DNA from: Clostridiales bacterium
GTDB taxonomy: Bacteria; Bacillota; Clostridia; Oscillospirales; Ruminococcaceae
Length of the DNA: 64,000 bases
Assembly: GCA_019423685.1 (NCBI GenBank)
Contig: JAHZAY010000007.1
Coordinates: 84,616-148,615 of the forward strand
Reading direction: 5' to 3'
Within the stretch, counting starts at the first letter, position 1, and each line of letters opens with the position of its first letter. Positions 61,044 to 64,000 of the stretch are shown here, piece by piece. The position numbers and the translations under genes were made by a program. The notes beneath the pieces were generated by a model that did not search any database, had not been told where the DNA came from, and saw only the letters and a program-made list of their open reading frames with translations.

Positions 61044-62351
61044 CTATACTCTGAAAACGGTCTGCTCAGTAATGTCGGTTGCAAGGCTCTGCAAAGCGAC
61101 CTTTACTCTGTGATAACGCAGTTTCCACTGTTCTTCCTTTGTAGTCGCAGGATCACCGAGTGGGTACGGAATGGAAATAGTCGGGACAATACGGTTAGAA
61201 CCAACTGTCTTCGCTACTGGAATGAGGTTGCACATCTGAACAACCGGCATGCCGGTTCTTTCAATTTCTTTTACCATCGTTGCGCCGCAACGTGTGCAGG
61301 TTCCTCACGTCGACACCATGATGACGCCATCCACATGGTCTTGTTGCAGATATGGGATGATCTCCTTGGCCATTCTTTGTGCCTCAGCCTGGGTTGTACC
61401 AGTTCCAACAGTTGTATAGAAGTATGGATGCAGACTGCCGTAGAAGCCCTCTTTTTCGAGTGCTTTGAGTACATCGACAGGAGCAATGACATCCGGGTCA
61501 GCATCCGCAGCAGCTGGGTCAAATCCGGCATGGATGGTCTTATATACGCCAGCCTTCAGATCGTCGCAGTCGGAGATGTCGTATCTGCCCCAACGAGTTG
61601 CAGACGCAGACTGGATATGGTCTGGGTTGTCGACCGGAACAATACCGCCGGTATTGAGCAGGGCGATTCTCGCTTTGCTCAGGTCCTTGATGGCTGGAGC
61701 AATCGGAACGCGGTCCATCTTTGGAATTGGAAGCTCTGTCTGGAACGGCTGTCCGTTGAGCTTTTTGACCAGCATATCCACCATACGCTCAGAAGCTGGG
61801 AGCTTATCTGCACGCCAAATTTGACGGCGGATACCGCGTCCGAAGTAACCTTCATCGTCTGCACAGCCGATCTCTTCGCCGGCCAGCAGCTTATTGGCAA
61901 TCTTGGCCATCGCTTTGACGTCCACACGCATCTTTGCTGCGCTGTTGCCGCCCTTCATGATGTACATATCCTTCTTAAACATCTCAACGCCTGGGTTTTC
62001 GATGTTCATCGAGGTGACAGCCGGTACATGTCTTCTTTCCTGGATTGCCTTGCAGATATTGCCGCAGGCTACGCCGTAACGGCCAGCCTGGAAGGCAGGG
62101 CCTGCCAGAAACAGATCAAACTCTTTGCCTTCCAGCATCTGCATGATCTTTTCAATTGCCTGGTCGGTATTGCTGCCCATATAGTTGTCGCCGCAGATGA
62201 TGGTGTGGGTGACCTGTGCATCCTTGAGCTCCTTCTGGAACTGCATTGCCGGGCCAACTAAACCTTCGTGGATTTCCGGCTCGATGCCGGCCATCTCCTC
62301 ACCGCCGATCTGGCCAAAAAACTGATTCAAGTATACAATAACCTTTTTCAT
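61044..62351 (-). CDS. grdH: Betaine reductase component B, selenocysteine subunit (in-frame UGA)
   Basis: GrdH/GrdB-type subunits bind the substrate and, with GrdI, pass the cleaved amine's acetyl part on through selenoprotein A. The full frame is 435 residues if the TGA at the complement of 61305-61307 is read as selenocysteine (residue 349). Before it stand 348 residues ending VDGVIMVST; after it the frame continues GTCTRCGATMVKEIERTGMPVVQ to a stop at 61044. The result is the family active-site motif UxxCxxC with full family length. A 6-bp stem-loop lies 12 bases past the UGA. GGAG precedes the ATG. Ordinary gene callers would split or truncate this gene. Betaine rather than sarcosine or glycine is inferred from the BCCT neighbour and from the partner subunit. 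Confidence 0.95.
61278..61307 (-). promoter_or_regulatory. UGA selenocysteine codon and SECIS-like hairpin
   Basis: On the minus strand TGA (61307-61305) is followed after 12 bases by CGTTGC-GGC-GCAACG, a perfect 6-bp stem with a 3-base loop (61292-61278). Bacterial SECIS elements lie within the coding sequence just past the UGA and are bound by SelB, so position and shape fit. Confidence 0.8.
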
Positions 62352-62368
62352 GACCGTTCTCCTTTATC

Positions 62369-63694
62369 CTAAAACTCTTTCATTGTCTTTGGCGACCAAC
62401 CACAAACCTGGTCTCCACAGAACATCGAGTTGTTTTCCATGATGATCGAGCCATCCGGACGAACCGATGGGCCAAGCACCTCATCGTCAGCCCAGCCGCC
62501 GGAGAGACCGTCGCGAGCCAGTGCCTGCAATTCACCGAGAACAGTTTCCATCGGAGGCAGCTCAATCAGCTCCGATACGTTGCCGCAGGAGACGATGGCG
62601 TCGCACTTTTCATCCAGTGTAACCAGTGGCTGAGACTGACCGTCACGGCCGGTGCACTCGTTGGTAACGCCAACGGTCTTGACGCCCGCATCCTCCAGAG
62701 CAACGATGCAGCCAACAAAGTCCGCATCCGGGTTGCCGTAGCCTTCCTCTGCTACAACCGCGCCGTCTGCTCCCAGGGTCTTTGCAATCTGTGCAACAAA
62801 CTGTGCTGCGCGCTCTTTCTGATCCAGCGCAACATTCAGGTTGGACATGATGACGCCCAGGAAGTTGATGGTCTTGCCGTGCTCGCGGTAGAGGGCCTTG
62901 ATGTTCGGGCAATTCTGGAAATCATAGGTCGACCACTTGGAGGATACCGGCATGAAGCTGCCCGATACAATCGCTCCGTCGAGGATCTCATTTGGATGCA
63001 TAACGGTCGGAACGATGTGGTTGGTGTCCCATCCGTACAGCAGATCGTTGTAGCCCATATCCTCCATCTGGGACTGTGGCTGCATTACATAGACAACCGA
63101 CGGCAGTTTTTCCACTTCCGCATCGCGGCGGGTCATCGCACCCAGATCGTACACTTCGGTGTCTTCTGGAGTCAAATCCTTTACGCAGGCACCGATGTAC
63201 TCTGCCAGTTTGTGACCTGCACGGCGCAGTGCATCGTTTTTCTTCTGCTGCTCGTGTTTTTCAAATTCTTCGTTGGTGTCGGCCACCAGCACGATGTTGT
63301 TGAGCTGTCCAAACAGGGTGTATTTCTGTCCTTCGCCGCTCATATCGATCAGGCCATCCTGGAATCCGCCCCAGTGCTGTCCCACAACCAGCACGCTGCA
63401 ATTTTTCAGCGCGTAGGTGACGCCGTCGCCACACTGCGCCAAATCAGAGGTGTACCCCGGGAAAAGGCCTCTGCCATCCAGACGGGTACGCGGTTCAATG
63501 GCTTCTTTGACCGGGCACATACGAATTTTGTCGCCTGGTTTTGCGATATATAAGTCCGCCTCGGTGATGCGTTCATCCTGACGGATAAAATCAAGTGCCT
63601 CCTGTTTATTGATGATCAACACGCCATTCTCAAAGCCCAATTTGTCACCAAAGACAATATCATGCACATAGAAATTTCCGATTTCCAGTCTCAT
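62369..63694 (-). CDS. grdI: Betaine reductase component B, GrdI/GrdE-type subunit
   Basis: The 441-residue protein begins MRLEIGNFYVHDIVFGDKLGFENGVL, the GrdE/GrdG/GrdI family start. At the place where glycine-type GrdE has its pyruvoyl-forming Cys (about residue 242) this protein reads DGAIVSGSFMPVSS (residues 239-252), without Cys. That agrees with the recalled observation that the betaine-type subunit stays uncleaved. GGAGG lies 6 bases before the ATG at 63694; an upstream open frame to 63727 is not supported. grdH follows after 17 bp. The strong promoter with embedded operators lies upstream. Confidence 0.92.
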   Translation of the reverse strand: MRLEIGNFYVHDIVFGDKLGFENGVLIINKQEALDFIRQDERITEADLYIAKPGDKIRMCPVKEAIEPRTRLDGRGLFPGYTSDLAQCGDGVTYALKNCSVLVVGQHWGGFQDGLIDMSGEGQKYTLFGQLNNIVLVADTNEEFEKHEQQKKNDALRRAGHKLAEYIGACVKDLTPEDTEVYDLGAMTRRDAEVEKLPSVVYVMQPQSQMEDMGYNDLLYGWDTNHIVPTVMHPNEILDGAIVSGSFMPVSSKWSTYDFQNCPNIKALYREHGKTINFLGVIMSNLNVALDQKERAAQFVAQIAKTLGADGAVVAEEGYGNPDADFVGCIVALEDAGVKTVGVTNECTGRDGQSQPLVTLDEKCDAIVSCGNVSELIELPPMETVLGELQALARDGLSGGWADDEVLGPSVRPDGSIIMENNSMFCGDQVCGWSPKTMKEF

Positions 63695-63740
63695 GATGCT
63701 CCTCCTTTTTTTGATTTCCATTATCAATCAAGTACATAAT

Positions 63741-63750
63741 AATCGCGATT
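63741..63750. promoter_or_regulatory. Operator copy 1, AATCGCGATT
   Basis: This copy lies just downstream of the predicted start of transcription. Its surroundings extend to a 24-bp near-palindrome (63734-63757) with one mismatched pair. Confidence 0.65.
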
Positions 63751-63761
63751 ATCATGTGTAT

Positions 63762-63790
63762 ATTATAACAATAATCGCGATTAGCGTCAA
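63762..63790 (-). promoter_or_regulatory. Extended sigma-A promoter of the betaine reductase operon
   Basis: On the minus strand TTGACG (63785-63790) and TATAAT (63762-63767) are 17 bp apart, and TGT directly precedes the -10 box. The spacer contains operator copy 2. The message would have a leader of about 60 bases. Confidence 0.88.
63773..63782. promoter_or_regulatory. Operator copy 2, AATCGCGATT inside the promoter spacer
   Basis: The 10-bp core, extended to TAATCGCGATTA, lies wholly between the -35 and -10 boxes. Its centre is 32 bp (three helical turns) from copy 1. A bound protein would block RNA polymerase. Confidence 0.7.
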
Positions 63791-63857
63791 CGCCTTTCCC
63801 TTATTTTTGTGTGAAATGTTAATTCCCTGCATCCTATCTCATCGAGCTGACAAGACT

Positions 63858-63899
63858 CTTTGTGGTTTTCAATAATCGCGATTATTGAAAACCACAAAG
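63858..63899. repeat. 42-bp perfect palindrome containing operator copy 3
   Basis: Twenty-one bases on each side of 63878/63879 are exactly complementary with no spacer. The centre holds AATCGCGATT (63874-63883), the same core as in the two promoter-proximal copies; the flanking arms are unique to this copy. It lies about 100 bp upstream of the promoter. Confidence 0.95.
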
Positions 63900-63953
63900 G
63901 TGCACAAATTCCGTAATTTGTCGATTTTTCAGATTGTATGATAAGAAAAATCA

Positions 63954-64000
63954 AAACCACCCGTTGAACGGGTGGTTTGAACAGGCCCTATAAGGGCCTA
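63954..64000 (-). terminator. Paired hairpins at the right edge, probable terminator or repeat-element end
   Basis: Two perfect stems stand in a row: AAACCACCCGT-TGA-ACGGGTGGTTT (63954-63978) and AGGCCCT-ATA-AGGGCCT (63983-63999). On the minus strand they are followed by TTTTGATTTTTC, so they can end a transcript coming from beyond the window. The tandem pair also resembles short palindromic ends of small mobile or REP-like elements. Confidence 0.6.

Noticed and set aside
61305..61307. The TGA taken as the true stop of a shortened GrdB-like protein
   Set aside because: The downstream frame continues with the conserved family C terminus in phase, and a hairpin follows, so selenocysteine is the better reading.
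62643..62647. The Cys in TNECTGRDG of GrdI as the pyruvoyl-forming residue
   Set aside because: It lies about 110 residues beyond the recalled cleavage region of GrdE; the corresponding region near residue 242 has no Cys.

Overview
The window looks like chromosomal DNA of an anaerobic, endospore-forming, low-to-mid GC Firmicute of class Clostridia, probably an Oscillospirales-type gut bacterium. The evidence is the gene content: SpoVT, a YlmC/YmxH protein, CotJA/CotJB, a Ger(A/B/C) germinant receptor, DUF421 and DUF4363 sporulation-associated proteins, a meso-diaminopimelate-type MurE, ThyX, oxygen-sensitive 2-hydroxyacyl-CoA dehydratase-like proteins and a selenocysteine-dependent betaine reductase. 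Start sites have strong AGGAGG-type ribosome binding sites, and GTG starts are frequent. The taxonomic call is an inference, since no rRNA is present.

Layout. Positions 1-4.4 kb hold a translation block on the minus strand (rpsB-tsf, then pyrH-frr-uppS). From 4.4 to 7.6 kb there is a YmxH-type protein, a ClC-family transporter and a DUF4241 protein. From 7.7 to 10.2 kb, on the plus strand, are spoVT and a Na/Pi cotransporter. From 10.3 to 19.3 kb lies a long minus-strand series: thyX, tmk, three acetyltransferase-like genes, a DJ-1 protein, 5-formyl-THF cyclo-ligase, mltG, a U32 peptidase and a small FakA-tail-like protein. CIRCE-controlled groES-groEL follow at 19.6-21.6 kb. The division and cell-wall cluster mraZ-rsmH-ftsL-pbp-murE-murF-mraY-ftsW-murG-murA-ftsQ-ftsZ runs from 37.5 down to 21.8 kb; murD, murC, ftsA and murB are not in it.

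From 37.8 to 46 kb is accessory DNA: an apparently frameshifted PTS EIIA gene, a double-cubane-cluster-type reductase with its activator, membrane-anchored zinc-ribbon proteins, an amidase, a protein with 132-bp tandem repeats, and a MYG1-like protein. From 46 to 51 kb the ger operon and a DUF421-DUF4363 operon diverge from back-to-back forespore-type promoters. From 51 to 55.2 kb are nrdR, small enzymes and rarA.

Two regions stand out. At 55.2-57.6 kb the spore-coat operon cotJA-cotJB-cotJC breaks off after about 32 codons of cotJC, and a large serine recombinase gene ends 49 bp from the break. This is the geometry of a skin-like developmental intervening element, or of its scar. At 59.4-63.9 kb there is a betaine-reductase unit: grdI, then grdH with an in-frame UGA decoded as selenocysteine followed by a compact SECIS-like hairpin, then a BCCT betaine transporter. 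It is driven by a near-consensus promoter whose -35/-10 spacer is itself an AATCGCGATT operator. That core occurs three times, once at the centre of a 42-bp perfect palindrome. Together these genes should import glycine betaine and reduce it to trimethylamine and acetyl phosphate, once components A and C (not in the window) are supplied.

All statements come from reading the sequence and recalled family knowledge. No database search was run.
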